Shown here piece after piece: positions 9,590-18,572 of a stretch of DNA of 64,000 nt (positions are counted from its first letter, which is position 1; every line of letters starts with the position of its first letter). Source of the stretch: Solidesulfovibrio sp. (GTDB taxonomy: Bacteria > Desulfobacterota > Desulfovibrionia > Desulfovibrionales > Desulfovibrionaceae); the NCBI RefSeq assembly GCF_038562415.1, contig NZ_JBCFBA010000009.1, positions 1 to 64,000 on the forward strand. The letters are read 5' to 3'. The notes beneath the pieces are model-generated. The model saw nothing but the letters and a program-made list of their open reading frames with translations, was not told where the DNA came from and did not search any database. A program made the translations under genes and the position numbers.

Positions 9590-11656
9590 GTGGCCAAGGA
9601 TACCGAGAGCACGCCGAACCAGCGGCTTCTGGAGCTGATCCGCAAGCCGGCCGCCGCGGCCGCCGCGGTGACGGCTCCGGCGCGCGCCGCCCTGACGGCC
9701 AAGGCGGCGGCGCGCGTTACGCCCGGTTTTTTTTCGGGGCTTTTCCCCCAGGGCAAGGGGGTGAGCGTGGGCGTGGACATTTCCCAGTCCACGCTGGCCT
9801 GCGTGAAGATCCGGGGCCGTGACGCCGGGTTCGAGCTGCTGGGCTCGGCCATCACGGCCATCCCGGACGGGGTGGCGCCCGGGAGTCCGCAGTTCGTGTC
9901 CCTGCTGCGGCGCACCCTGTCGGACCTGTGCGGCCAGGGGCCGGTGCCGCAGGTCTGGGCCGCGGCCCAGAGTTCGCGGGCCAACGTGCAGTTCGTCACC
10001 ATTCCCAAGGTGGCTTCGCGCCAGGTGGACAACGCGGTCTACTGGACGGCCAAGAAGGAAATGGCTTTCGACGACGCCTCGGTGGTGTTCGATTTCGAGC
10101 GGCGCGGCGAGGTGGCGGAAAACGGCGTGACCCGGCTCGGCGTGTTGGCCTTCACCGCCCCGCGCGACGCCGTGGAGGTGGTGCGCGGGGATTTCGCCAA
10201 GGCCGGCTTCCCCCTGACGGGGCTTACCCTGGAATCCTTCGCCCACCAGAACCTTTTTCGCCGCAAGCTCGCGTCCGAGCCCACGGCGGCCAGGGCCAAC
10301 CTCCACGTGGGCCAGAACTGGTCGCGGCTGGAGATTCTAAGCGGCGGCAACCTGATGTTCGTGCGGGTCATCAAGACCTCCATGTCGGGCATGGTGCAGG
10401 CCGTGCAGGACGTCCTGGAAGCGCATCGGGCCTCGTCGGCCCAGGTGGCCAGGGAGGCGGCGCCCCGGCCGGACGACGGGGCGGGGTCCGCCTTCGAGGG
10501 GTTGCCCCTGTCGCCGGAGATGGCCGGCGTGCCGGTGTTCGACCTGGACGCCCAGGACGGTCCCGGCGGCGGGCTGGTGCTGGAGCTCGATTCCGAGCCC
10601 GCGCCTCCGCCCCCGGCCGAAGAGGCCGTGTCCCGGCCCGAGGTGAGCCTGGAGCAGGCCCGGGAGGTGTTCGACAACGTCGTGTACGGTTGCGACCGCC
10701 TGGACGAGTGCCATCCCGGGGCGGGGCTCGGCCCGGCCGAGGTCATGGCCATGCTGGAGCCCGTGGCCGCGCGCCTGGTGCGCCAGGTGGAGATGACGCT
10801 CAAGCATTACCGGGAGTCCCTGGGCTACGACGCGGTGACGCGCCTGACGGTGTCGGGTTTTCTTGGGGCCAGCCCGTTGTTCGTCTCCTACATCGGCGAG
10901 CAGGCGGGCTTGCCGTGCGCGCCCCTCGACCCCCTGGCCGGGAGAATGGCCGCCGCGCGCGACGCCGACGGCAAGACCTGGCCGGGGCCGGCCTGGACCC
11001 AGGCGCTGGGCCTGGCGTTTTCCGCCGAGTCCATCACGCCCAACGCGCTTTGCACGTATGTGGCCAAGACGGCGGCCCAGGCCTCGCGGCTGCTGGAGCA
11101 GTGGAGCCTGGTGGCGCTGGCGGCGGTGCTGGCGGCCATGGCCTATTTTTCCTTCGACGCCTCGCTGAAGCTCCGGTCGATTTCCGCCGAGCGGGAGGCG
11201 CTTTCGCGCGAGATGGGGGCGCTTGGCGCGGCGGCCGACCTGGGGAACCTGTCCCGCATGACGGCCGAGTTGCGCACCCGGCGCGAGACCTTGCGCAAGT
11301 ACGCGGCGCGCAACCGGACAGTGGGCGTGTTCGAGCAGGCCTTGGCCCTGGCGCCGGAAGGCGTGGCTCTGGGTTCGCTGACCTACGAGGAAGGGCCGCC
11401 GGCCGTGGCGGCCAAGGCGGCGGGCAAGGACGCGCCCGGGCCCAGGAAGGCCGAGAACGCCGGCCGGGTGGTGCTGGAGGGCATGATCGGCGGCGATGCG
11501 CGGCTTTTCGACTCCATGCTGGCCAGTTATGTGGTGGCGTTGGAGGGTGCGGCCCTGTTCGAGGACGTTTCGGTGAAGAAAAACGAGCCCGAGGCCTTGG
11601 AAGGCGGAGCCTCGGGGCTGCATTTCATCATCGGCCTGACGCTCGCGGGAGAATGA
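9590..11656 (+). CDS. Pilus inner-membrane platform protein, PilM-PilN type fusion (MshI-like)
   Basis: The 688-residue product starts at GTG with AGGA 5 nt upstream. After an Ala-rich lead comes an actin-like PilM/GspL cytoplasmic domain (VGVDISQSTLACVKI from about residue 60, WAAAQSSRANVQFVTIPKVA), interrupted by an acidic Pro-rich insertion (about 280-350). A single membrane helix at about 504-522 precedes a coiled segment and a PilN-like periplasmic domain (FEQALALAPEGVALGSLTYE). A cytoplasmic actin-like domain and a bitopic PilN-like part in one chain is the plan of MshI and GspL. It should link the assembly ATPase to the periplasmic alignment complex. The PilO-like gene follows after 3 bp. 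Confidence 0.85.
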   Translation: MAKDTESTPNQRLLELIRKPAAAAAAVTAPARAALTAKAAARVTPGFFSGLFPQGKGVSVGVDISQSTLACVKIRGRDAGFELLGSAITAIPDGVAPGSPQFVSLLRRTLSDLCGQGPVPQVWAAAQSSRANVQFVTIPKVASRQVDNAVYWTAKKEMAFDDASVVFDFERRGEVAENGVTRLGVLAFTAPRDAVEVVRGDFAKAGFPLTGLTLESFAHQNLFRRKLASEPTAARANLHVGQNWSRLEILSGGNLMFVRVIKTSMSGMVQAVQDVLEAHRASSAQVAREAAPRPDDGAGSAFEGLPLSPEMAGVPVFDLDAQDGPGGGLVLELDSEPAPPPPAEEAVSRPEVSLEQAREVFDNVVYGCDRLDECHPGAGLGPAEVMAMLEPVAARLVRQVEMTLKHYRESLGYDAVTRLTVSGFLGASPLFVSYIGEQAGLPCAPLDPLAGRMAAARDADGKTWPGPAWTQALGLAFSAESITPNALCTYVAKTAAQASRLLEQWSLVALAAVLAAMAYFSFDASLKLRSISAEREALSREMGALGAAADLGNLSRMTAELRTRRETLRKYAARNRTVGVFEQALALAPEGVALGSLTYEEGPPAVAAKAAGKDAPGPRKAENAGRVVLEGMIGGDARLFDSMLASYVVALEGAALFEDVSVKKNEPEALEGGASGLHFIIGLTLAGE

Positions 11657-11659
11657 GCC

Positions 11660-12202
11660 ATGACTTTTGCCGAACTCAAAAGGCGGCTTCCGCCCCGCAC
11701 CCTGGCCTTCCTGGCCGTGGGGGCGCTTATCGCGGGCGGCTTCATGGCGATCTTCATCGTGCCCGACTACCGCCAATGCAAGGTCCTTGCCGCGGAAAAC
11801 GAGGGGTTGCGGGCGACCCTGGAAGTGCGCCGGCAGATGGTGCCTGTGGTCGAGTCCCTGAAAAAGGCCCGGGCCTCCCTGCCGGAAGTGGAGGGGATGG
11901 CGGGCAAGGAGCGCTTGCCGCTGGCCGAAGTCGGGCAGTTGGCCTCGGTCATGGACGGCATGGCCGTTCCGCTGGGGCTGCGGCTGACGCAGGTGTCGCC
12001 GGACCCGTCCTCGGTGACCCGGGACGGGCTTGTGGCGGTGCGGCTGGTCCTTTTGGGCGAACCGGACAAATTTCGGGATTTTCTGTTGGCCCTGGGCCGG
12101 TATGCGCCGCTGGCGAAGATCGAGTCCGTGGTGACGCATGTCGGCCACGACGGGCGCGAGTACCGTGTGAAGTGCTGGCTGGCCGTGAGTTCGGCCGGGT
12201 GA
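11660..12202 (+). CDS. Pilus alignment protein, PilO/MshJ-like
   Basis: The 180-residue product has a short cytoplasmic start, one membrane helix (about 13-34), a coiled-coil segment (VLAAENEGLRATLEVRRQMV region) and a periplasmic ferredoxin-like domain with the PilO pattern VRLVLLGEPDKFRDFLLALGRYAPL. PilO-type proteins pair with PilN-type proteins in the periplasm to align the inner-membrane platform with the secretin. The gene begins 3 bp after the PilM-N fusion and is followed by the PilP-like gene, the same order as mshI-mshJ-mshK. The sequence is diverged, so the name rests partly on position. Confidence 0.8.
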   Translation: MTFAELKRRLPPRTLAFLAVGALIAGGFMAIFIVPDYRQCKVLAAENEGLRATLEVRRQMVPVVESLKKARASLPEVEGMAGKERLPLAEVGQLASVMDGMAVPLGLRLTQVSPDPSSVTRDGLVAVRLVLLGEPDKFRDFLLALGRYAPLAKIESVVTHVGHDGREYRVKCWLAVSSAG

Positions 12203-12224
12203 CGGGGCAGGGAGCGGGATTGGT

Positions 12225-12698
12225 ATGAGCCGTCGGGAAAAAATCATCCTGGCCGTGACGGGCATCGTGGCCATTGTGGGCCTTTGGCTCGGCCTTGGCG
12301 GCAACGCGGTCCGGGAGGGGTTGATTCCGTCCGGCGGCGGCGAGGCGGCGCAAGCCGGGGCCATGTTGGCGAGCATCAAGGAGACGGCCCTGAGCCCGGT
12401 CGAGCTCGCCCTGCTCGGGGCCATCCATACCCCGTGGCCCGCGAAGGCGTTTTACGACAAGCCGTTTGCCGAGCACGGGGTCAAGCCCGTGCTCCAGCCG
12501 CGCTACACGGGCTACGTGGAACTGGGCTCGGGCAGGTTGGCCGTGGTGGACGGCATGGAATACCAGGTCGGCGACGCCCTGGAGAGCGGCGGGTACAAGG
12601 TGGTGGCCATCGCGCCGGACCAGGTCGTTTTGGAAAGCCTGGTCAACGGGCAGCGGATGACGCTTCCCTACGAGGGGCAGGAATCCCGCGGCAGGTAG
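12225..12698 (+). CDS. PilP/MshK-like pilus assembly protein
   Basis: The 157-residue product has an N-terminal membrane helix (about 6-24), a flexible stretch, and a small C-terminal beta domain (YTGYVELGSGRLAVVDGMEY, GDALESGGYKVVAIAPDQVVL) of the kind that docks onto secretin N0 domains in PilP and GspC. It lies between the PilO-like gene and the secretin gene. Similarity is weak, so the assignment is supported by size, topology and position rather than strong motifs. Confidence 0.68.
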   Translation: MSRREKIILAVTGIVAIVGLWLGLGGNAVREGLIPSGGGEAAQAGAMLASIKETALSPVELALLGAIHTPWPAKAFYDKPFAEHGVKPVLQPRYTGYVELGSGRLAVVDGMEYQVGDALESGGYKVVAIAPDQVVLESLVNGQRMTLPYEGQESRGR

Positions 12699-12736
12699 GC
12701 GAGGGCGTGTCGTTTTCGGCACGGGGGAGAGGGCAT

Positions 12737-14683
12737 ATGCGAGGTCGCGTCATGCAGGGGAATCGATATGGCCGGGCCATGGTGGCGGCGTTTGTCACGG
12801 CGTCCCTCATTCTGCCGGGCTGCGTGAAAAAGCCGCAAAAGGACGCGTTCTTCGAGCATTGGGACACCCAGGCCAACAAATCGGAAGGGTTTACGCCGAC
12901 GGCGCGGCCGCGCAAGGTGGAAGTGCAGGAGGCGGTCATTTCGAAAAAGGAAGACAAAAGGGAAGCAAAGCCGACCCGGCCGTTGCCCAAGCAGAAGGTG
13001 ACCCTGCGGATGTACGATACGGAGCTTGTGGCCGTGGTGCGGGCCATGGCCCGGGCGGCCGGGCAGAACGTCGTGCTGGCCTCTTCCATTCCTGGTTCGT
13101 CCGGTGCGGGGCAGGGACAGGAAAAAGGCGGGTTGCGTATTAATGTCAATGTTGAAAATGCCCCTTGGGATGAGGCCTTTAAGAGCATCCTGGCGACAAA
13201 TGGTTTGACGTATGCAATAGATGGAGAAATTATTACAGTGATGACTCTTGCTGATATGGAACAGCAGAGTAAGATGCAAGAAGCGAAGAATAAAATACTT
13301 TTGGAAACGGCGAAAGAGAAAAATCTTGAGCCGATATCGACCTATAAGATCGACATTAATTATACGGACTTGTTCGACATGTACTATATCGTGCAGAAGA
13401 TATGCGGCAACGTCGGCATGTCGAAATCGAAAAGCGAGCAGGAAAACAAGGCAAGCAGCGGCACAACGGATAGAACAAATATATCGACGAGCTCGGTATT
13501 GCCCGCCCTTAACCCCCAGGGCGCCTTGGATGAAGATTACCGTCGACCGGGCACCTTGCAGTGCTATGTCGCCGCCGACCAGCACAGCAATGCCCTTGTC
13601 GTGCAGGCGACCAAGGAAGACGCGGAACAGCTCCTGAAAGTCATTGAAAAATTGGACCAGCCGCGCCCGCAAATCCGCCTCAAGGCCTTCATCGTGCAGA
13701 CCGACCGTTCCACGGCGCAGCAACTCGGCATCCAGTGGGGTGGCTTGCTGAAAAATTCCAACTTCCAAATGTCCCCGGCCCAGGCGGGAACCATCACCTC
13801 GACGACGACTACGGGCAATGCCGGCACCACAGCGGGAACAGCCATAACGACGTATCCGGCGACCACGGTTTCCGGAACGACAACCAATATCCAGACGAAC
13901 TCCACGGGGACGAATACCAACAACACCACCACGGCGTCGGCAAACGCAATGACACCAATTTTTGGTGGAGGCACTTCCGGTCAAGGCTTCGCCATCAACA
14001 ACCCGGCCAGCCTGACCTCGGCCGCCACGGGCCTTGGCGCCTCGGGCACGGCCCTCAATTTCCTGTTCGGCAAGCTCGGGGAAAACGTGCTCGAAGCCCA
14101 GCTCACCGCCCTTGCGGAAGACAACAAGGTCAAAATCCTCTCCAGCCCGACCATCACCACCATGGAGAACAAGGAAGCCTACACCGAGAACGGCAAGAAG
14201 ATTCCCTACGTCTCCACCTCGCAAAACGGCACCAACGTGCAGTTCGCCGACGCCCTGCTGCGCCTGGAAATGCTGCCCCACGTCATCGACGGCGCCAACC
14301 TGCGCATGCGGATCGTGGTCAAGGACGACCAGGTGGACGAGAACCAGAGCAACTGGGTCCAGGGCAACCCGCCCATCTACAAGCGCGAAACGCGGACAAC
14401 CCTGGTCGTGGAAGACGGCGACACCATCGTCATCTCCGGGCTCACGCGCGATACCGTCACCGACGGCCAATCCGGCGTGCCGTTCCTGCGCGATATCCCG
14501 GGGCTCGGCTGGGCGTTCAAATCCAAGAGCTCCTCCATCGAGCGCGAACAGATCCTCATCTTCGTCACGCCCACGATCCTCAAGGAAAAGCCCGTGGCGC
14601 CGGTGCCGCCCCTGGCCGACCACGTGGCGCCCCAAGCCGCCGGCCGCGAGCCCATGGCCACGGCCGAAGCCGTCAAGCCCTAA
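12737..14683 (+). CDS. Outer-membrane secretin, lipoprotein (MshL/PilQ-like)
   Basis: The product has 648 residues. A signal sequence ends in a lipobox (SLILPGC), a basic segment follows, then N0/N1-type domains (KVTLRMYDTELVAVVRAMAR, NVENAPWDEAFKSIL, LQCYVAADQHSNALVVQATKED) and the secretin core (VLEAQLTALAEDNKVKILSS, TLVVEDGDTIVISGL, VPFLRDIPGLGWAFKS, EREQILIFVTPTIL). It should form the gated outer-membrane pore for the pilus. ATG 12737 has GGAGAGGG upstream; a second ATG at 12752 is possible. Being a lipoprotein and lacking AMIN domains makes it MshL-like rather than PilQ-like. A Thr/Asn-rich low-complexity insert lies at about 355-415. The stretch 13137-13500 is markedly AT-richer than the rest of the gene. 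Confidence 0.93.
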   Translation: MRGRVMQGNRYGRAMVAAFVTASLILPGCVKKPQKDAFFEHWDTQANKSEGFTPTARPRKVEVQEAVISKKEDKREAKPTRPLPKQKVTLRMYDTELVAVVRAMARAAGQNVVLASSIPGSSGAGQGQEKGGLRINVNVENAPWDEAFKSILATNGLTYAIDGEIITVMTLADMEQQSKMQEAKNKILLETAKEKNLEPISTYKIDINYTDLFDMYYIVQKICGNVGMSKSKSEQENKASSGTTDRTNISTSSVLPALNPQGALDEDYRRPGTLQCYVAADQHSNALVVQATKEDAEQLLKVIEKLDQPRPQIRLKAFIVQTDRSTAQQLGIQWGGLLKNSNFQMSPAQAGTITSTTTTGNAGTTAGTAITTYPATTVSGTTTNIQTNSTGTNTNNTTTASANAMTPIFGGGTSGQGFAINNPASLTSAATGLGASGTALNFLFGKLGENVLEAQLTALAEDNKVKILSSPTITTMENKEAYTENGKKIPYVSTSQNGTNVQFADALLRLEMLPHVIDGANLRMRIVVKDDQVDENQSNWVQGNPPIYKRETRTTLVVEDGDTIVISGLTRDTVTDGQSGVPFLRDIPGLGWAFKSKSSSIEREQILIFVTPTILKEKPVAPVPPLADHVAPQAAGREPMATAEAVKP

Positions 14684-14695
14684 AGGAGGCCGATC

Positions 14696-16810
14696 ATGAG
14701 TTACCATCTCGCCCTGGGACTGGAACGGGAACCGTTCTCCAACTCCCCGGACCCGGACCTGCTTTATCGGGCCAAATCCCACCTGGAATGCCTCCAGCAC
14801 ATGGAGATCGCCGTGCGGTTGCGCCGGGGGCTCAACGTGGTCCTCGGCGAAGTCGGCACCGGCAAGACCACCCTTGGCCGCGAACTCGTCCGCATCCTCG
14901 GCGCCGACCCCGACATCGAAGTCCACTTCCTCGACGACCCCTACCACGCCTCGCCCGTGGAATTCCTCGAAGCCCTGTGCCGGCTGTTCGCCATCGACCC
15001 CGCGCCGCTCGGCCGCGACGCCGGCCTGCTGCGCGAGGCCCTGAAATCCGGCCTGCTTGCCCGCAGCGCCGACGGCCGGCGCATCGTGGCGCTCATCGTC
15101 GACGAAGGCCAGAAAATCACCCCGGAATGCCTGGAGCTTTTGCGCGAGCTGCTCAACTTCGAAACCAACACCCACAAGCTCCTGCAAATCGTCATGTTCG
15201 CCCAGACCGAATTCGAGGACGTCCTGGCCGCGCGGCCCAACCTCGACGACCGGGTCAACTTCCGCTACCGCCTGCTGCCGCTCGACCGCAGGCAAACCCG
15301 GCGCATGATCGAAACCCGCCTGACCCTGTGCGCCCCCAACGGCCAGGCCCCGGCCATCTTCACCCCCCTGGCCATGCGCCGCATCCACCGCCTCACGCGC
15401 GGCTATCCGCGTAAAATCGTGCGCCTGTGCCACCTGTCCATGCTGCTGGCCGTGGGCTACGGCAAGGCCCGCATCGGCTGGGGCCTGGTCGGCCGGGCCG
15501 CCCGGGATGCCAGGAGCGGCCCAGGCCTGTGGCTGCGCCGCGCGGCCCTGGCCGGCGGCTTCGCCGTGGCCGTGGCCGCCGGGTACTCCGGCCTGGTCGG
15601 CCCGGGGCTTTCGGGACTGGAACAAAAAGCCCTCGACCTCTACGGACAGGGGCGGGCCTATCTTGCGGCCGCGATGCCGCCGGTCGCCCCCCAGGCCGTG
15701 GCCGTCGCGCCGGATACCCGGGAAACGCCCGTCGCCGCCGTTGCCGACCTGGCCGCCGCGCCCGAGGCCGCCCCTGTCGCCGATATCGTCGATATCGCCG
15801 CGCCGGCCGCGCCTCCCGCGCCCGCGGTGGCGACTCCCGTAACCGGGACGCCCACAACCGTGACTCCCACAACCGTGGCTCCCGCGCCCGTGGCCGCAAA
15901 CACCTTCGCCGCGCCGCCGGCCGCATCCACCCGCGTGCTGCCCGAAAACCCCGTAGCCGCCCACGCCTCTGGCCGCACGGCGGGAGAAGCCGCCGCGGCC
16001 CCGGCCGCCGCCGCGCCGCACATCACGAGCCCGGGCCTTGGCGCGGCCCTGGAGCTGGCCTCGGCCGCCCTGCCCCCCGACGCCAAGGAGCAAGTCATCG
16101 TCGTGACCACCGAGGACGGGCTGCCGGCCATGCCGCAACCCGTGGGCCAGTTGGCCGCGCCGCCGGTGTTGCCGGCCACGCCTCTGGCCGCGCCCGCCTC
16201 CGCCGTCGCCGCGCCCGGGGCGTCCGACAGGATCGGCGAGGCCTCGGTGCGCCCGGGCTGGGCCCTAAGCCGCCTGGCCGCCCGCATCTACGGCAACGGC
16301 GGCCGCCCGGTGCTGTCGGCCATCGCCAAGGCCAATCCCGGCGTGGACATGGCCCGGCTTCGGGCCGGGGAATTCCTGGTCTATCCGGCCATCGCCGCCA
16401 AGGCGCCGCCCGCCGGCTCCTGCCTGGTCAAGCTGGCCTCGGCCGACAGCCTGGAGCAGGGGCTGACCATCATCGCCCGGGCCAAGGACCGCAACAACCT
16501 GTCCCTGTCGCTTTTTTGCACCAAGGGCCCAGGCGCCCAGGCGCGCTTCGACGTGGTGCTCACGGCCCTGTTCCCGGACCAGGCCCAAGCCCAGACCGCC
16601 CTGGCCGCCCTGCCGCCCGATCTGGCCGCCAGGGCCACGCTGTTGACCGGCTTTCCGGAGGGCACGACCTATTACACCGACCTTGGCGAATCGCGGGGCG
16701 ACATCCCGGTCCGGCCCCGTTCCGTGGTCGGGCGGCAGGTGGCCGAAAGCCGGCCGGTGGCGGGCGTGGTGCGCCCCCTGGCCAGCCCGGCGGAAGCGAC
16801 GCAAGAATAA
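14696..16810 (+). CDS. ExeA/MshM-type AAA+ ATPase with peptidoglycan-binding-like tail
   Basis: The 704-residue product begins like GspA/ExeA/MshM proteins: LGLEREPFSNSPDPDLLY, Walker A GEVGTGKTT (about 52-60), IVALIVDEGQK as Walker B, and the sensor region LDDRVNFRYRLLPLD. A membrane helix at about 280-300 is followed by a long Ala/Pro/Thr-rich linker, a LysM-like segment (GWALSRLAARIYGNGG ... RAGEFLVYPAI, about 515-562) and a C-terminal domain of about 140 residues with an SPOR-like pattern. ExeA proteins remodel peptidoglycan to let the secretin assemble, so a periplasmic glycan-binding tail is logical. It sits 12 bp after the secretin gene with an AGGAGG ribosome site. Confidence 0.87.
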   Translation: MSYHLALGLEREPFSNSPDPDLLYRAKSHLECLQHMEIAVRLRRGLNVVLGEVGTGKTTLGRELVRILGADPDIEVHFLDDPYHASPVEFLEALCRLFAIDPAPLGRDAGLLREALKSGLLARSADGRRIVALIVDEGQKITPECLELLRELLNFETNTHKLLQIVMFAQTEFEDVLAARPNLDDRVNFRYRLLPLDRRQTRRMIETRLTLCAPNGQAPAIFTPLAMRRIHRLTRGYPRKIVRLCHLSMLLAVGYGKARIGWGLVGRAARDARSGPGLWLRRAALAGGFAVAVAAGYSGLVGPGLSGLEQKALDLYGQGRAYLAAAMPPVAPQAVAVAPDTRETPVAAVADLAAAPEAAPVADIVDIAAPAAPPAPAVATPVTGTPTTVTPTTVAPAPVAANTFAAPPAASTRVLPENPVAAHASGRTAGEAAAAPAAAAPHITSPGLGAALELASAALPPDAKEQVIVVTTEDGLPAMPQPVGQLAAPPVLPATPLAAPASAVAAPGASDRIGEASVRPGWALSRLAARIYGNGGRPVLSAIAKANPGVDMARLRAGEFLVYPAIAAKAPPAGSCLVKLASADSLEQGLTIIARAKDRNNLSLSLFCTKGPGAQARFDVVLTALFPDQAQAQTALAALPPDLAARATLLTGFPEGTTYYTDLGESRGDIPVRPRSVVGRQVAESRPVAGVVRPLASPAEATQE

Positions 16811-16840
16811 GGCCGGACCCGCAACCGTCGAAGGATGCCC

Positions 16841-18547
16841 ATGGAGCCCAGAAAACGCCTGCGCCTCGGCGAGATGCTCGTCGCGGCCGGACTGCTGACC
16901 GAAGACAAGCTGCGCCAGGCCCTGGCCGCGGGCAAGCGGGCCGGGCTCAAGCTCGGCCAGCAGCTGGTGCGCGACGGCACGGTCAAGGAAACCGACATCG
17001 TCGACCTCATCAGCCGCCAGATGGGGCTGGCCAAGTACACCCCGGAACGCTTCCCCGTGGACGGCCACCTGGCTTCCATCATCCCGGCGGAAATGGCCCT
17101 GCGCTCCAAGCTCGTGCCCCTGTCCAAAAGCGGCAACCTCATCCGCGTGGCCATGCCCGACCCGCTGGACATCAGCGCCATCGAGGATATCGAGATCTAC
17201 AAGAACTGCGAGGTGGAGCCGATCATCTGCACCGAGCGGGAACTGGGCTACCTCACCAGCGCCATCTACGGCATGGGCCTGGGCCTCGAAGGCGTGCTCG
17301 ACAGCATCGAGAGCATGCGCGACGACGAGGTGAAAACCGAGGACCGTTCCGGCGACGTCCAGGTCAGCTCCCTGGAGGACATGGCCGGCGAGGCCCCGGT
17401 GGTGCGTTTCGTCAACTCCCTGCTCTCCCAGGCCGTGCGCGAAGGGGCCAGCGACGTGCACATCAGCCCCGAACGCGACCAGGTGCAGATCCGCATGCGC
17501 ATCGACGGCAAGCTCAAGGCCGTGCCCTCGCCGCCCAAGCCCATGATCCTGCCCATCGTCTCGCGCATCAAGATCCTCGGCAACCTCGACATCGCCGTCA
17601 GCCGCGTGCCCCAGGACGGCCGGTTTACCGTGGCCATCGACAAGCGCGAGATCAACATCCGCGTTTCCACCCTGCCGACCATCCACGGCGAGAACCTGGT
17701 CCTGCGCCTGCTCGACATGAGCGCCGGCGGGTTGATGCTCACCGACCTCGGCCTGTGCGCCGAGGACCTGGCCAAGATCCGCCTGGTGGTGGACAAACCC
17801 TACGGCATGTTCCTGGCCACCGGCCCCACGGGCTCGGGCAAGTCGACCACGCTGTTCGCCCTGCTGCGGGAAATCAACCGCCCCGACATCAACATCATCA
17901 CCCTGGAGGACCCGGTCGAATACCGGATGGAGGGCGTGCGCCAGGTGCAGCTCAACCGGCGCGCCGGCATGACCTTCGCCAGCGCCCTGCGCTCCACCCT
18001 GCGCCAGGACCCGGACGTGGTGCTCGTGGGCGAGATCCGCGACGCCGAAACCGCCGCCATCGCCACCCAGGCGGCGCTCACCGGCCACAAGGTGCTCTCC
18101 ACCGTGCACACCAACGACGCCGCCGGCGCGGTCATGCGCCTCATGGACATGGGCATCGAGCCCTTCCTCGTCTCCTCGGTGCTCATGGTCTCCATCGCCC
18201 AGCGCCTGGTGCGCCGCATCTGCCCCAATTGCGCCGAACCCTACGCGCCCAAGCCCGAGGTGCTGCGCTTCTGGAACCTGGAAGGGACCGAGGGCGCCAC
18301 CTTCATGCGCGGCCGGGGCTGCTACCTGTGCGGCGACTCGGGCTTCAAGGGGCGGGTGGGGCTTTACGAGATCCTGGTCATCGACGAGGATATCCAGGAG
18401 ATGATCAACAAGCGGGCCACCTCCCGCGAGATCAGCCGGTTCGCCGCGGACACCGGCCGGCTCAAGCTCCTGGAGGACGACGCGCGCCTCAAAATCCTCG
18501 AGGGCAAGACCACCTTCGAGGAAGCCTCCTCGGCGATCATGCTGTAA
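16841..18547 (+). CDS. Pilus extension ATPase, MshE/GspE/PilB family with MshEN domain
   Basis: The 568-residue product opens with a tandem MshEN motif: RLGEMLVAAGLLTEDKLRQAL (residues 8-28) and, after a five-residue spacer, KLGQQLVRDG onward (37-60), the pattern that binds cyclic di-GMP in MshE. The ATPase core has GPTGSGKSTT (about 327), TLEDPVEYRM, VLVGEIRDAET, and HKVLSTVHTND, and a four-cysteine zinc module (CPNC ... CYLCG, about 462-500). It should power pilin polymerisation. I prefer ATG 16841 (AAGGA 5 nt upstream) to the ATG at 16835, which overlaps the ribosome site. Deviations from the MshEN consensus are Gly31 where Gln is usual and Lys37 for Arg. Confidence 0.94.
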   Translation: MEPRKRLRLGEMLVAAGLLTEDKLRQALAAGKRAGLKLGQQLVRDGTVKETDIVDLISRQMGLAKYTPERFPVDGHLASIIPAEMALRSKLVPLSKSGNLIRVAMPDPLDISAIEDIEIYKNCEVEPIICTERELGYLTSAIYGMGLGLEGVLDSIESMRDDEVKTEDRSGDVQVSSLEDMAGEAPVVRFVNSLLSQAVREGASDVHISPERDQVQIRMRIDGKLKAVPSPPKPMILPIVSRIKILGNLDIAVSRVPQDGRFTVAIDKREINIRVSTLPTIHGENLVLRLLDMSAGGLMLTDLGLCAEDLAKIRLVVDKPYGMFLATGPTGSGKSTTLFALLREINRPDINIITLEDPVEYRMEGVRQVQLNRRAGMTFASALRSTLRQDPDVVLVGEIRDAETAAIATQAALTGHKVLSTVHTNDAAGAVMRLMDMGIEPFLVSSVLMVSIAQRLVRRICPNCAEPYAPKPEVLRFWNLEGTEGATFMRGRGCYLCGDSGFKGRVGLYEILVIDEDIQEMINKRATSREISRFAADTGRLKLLEDDARLKILEGKTTFEEASSAIML

Positions 18548-18572
18548 CACAGCGCCGTAACAGGGGACACCC

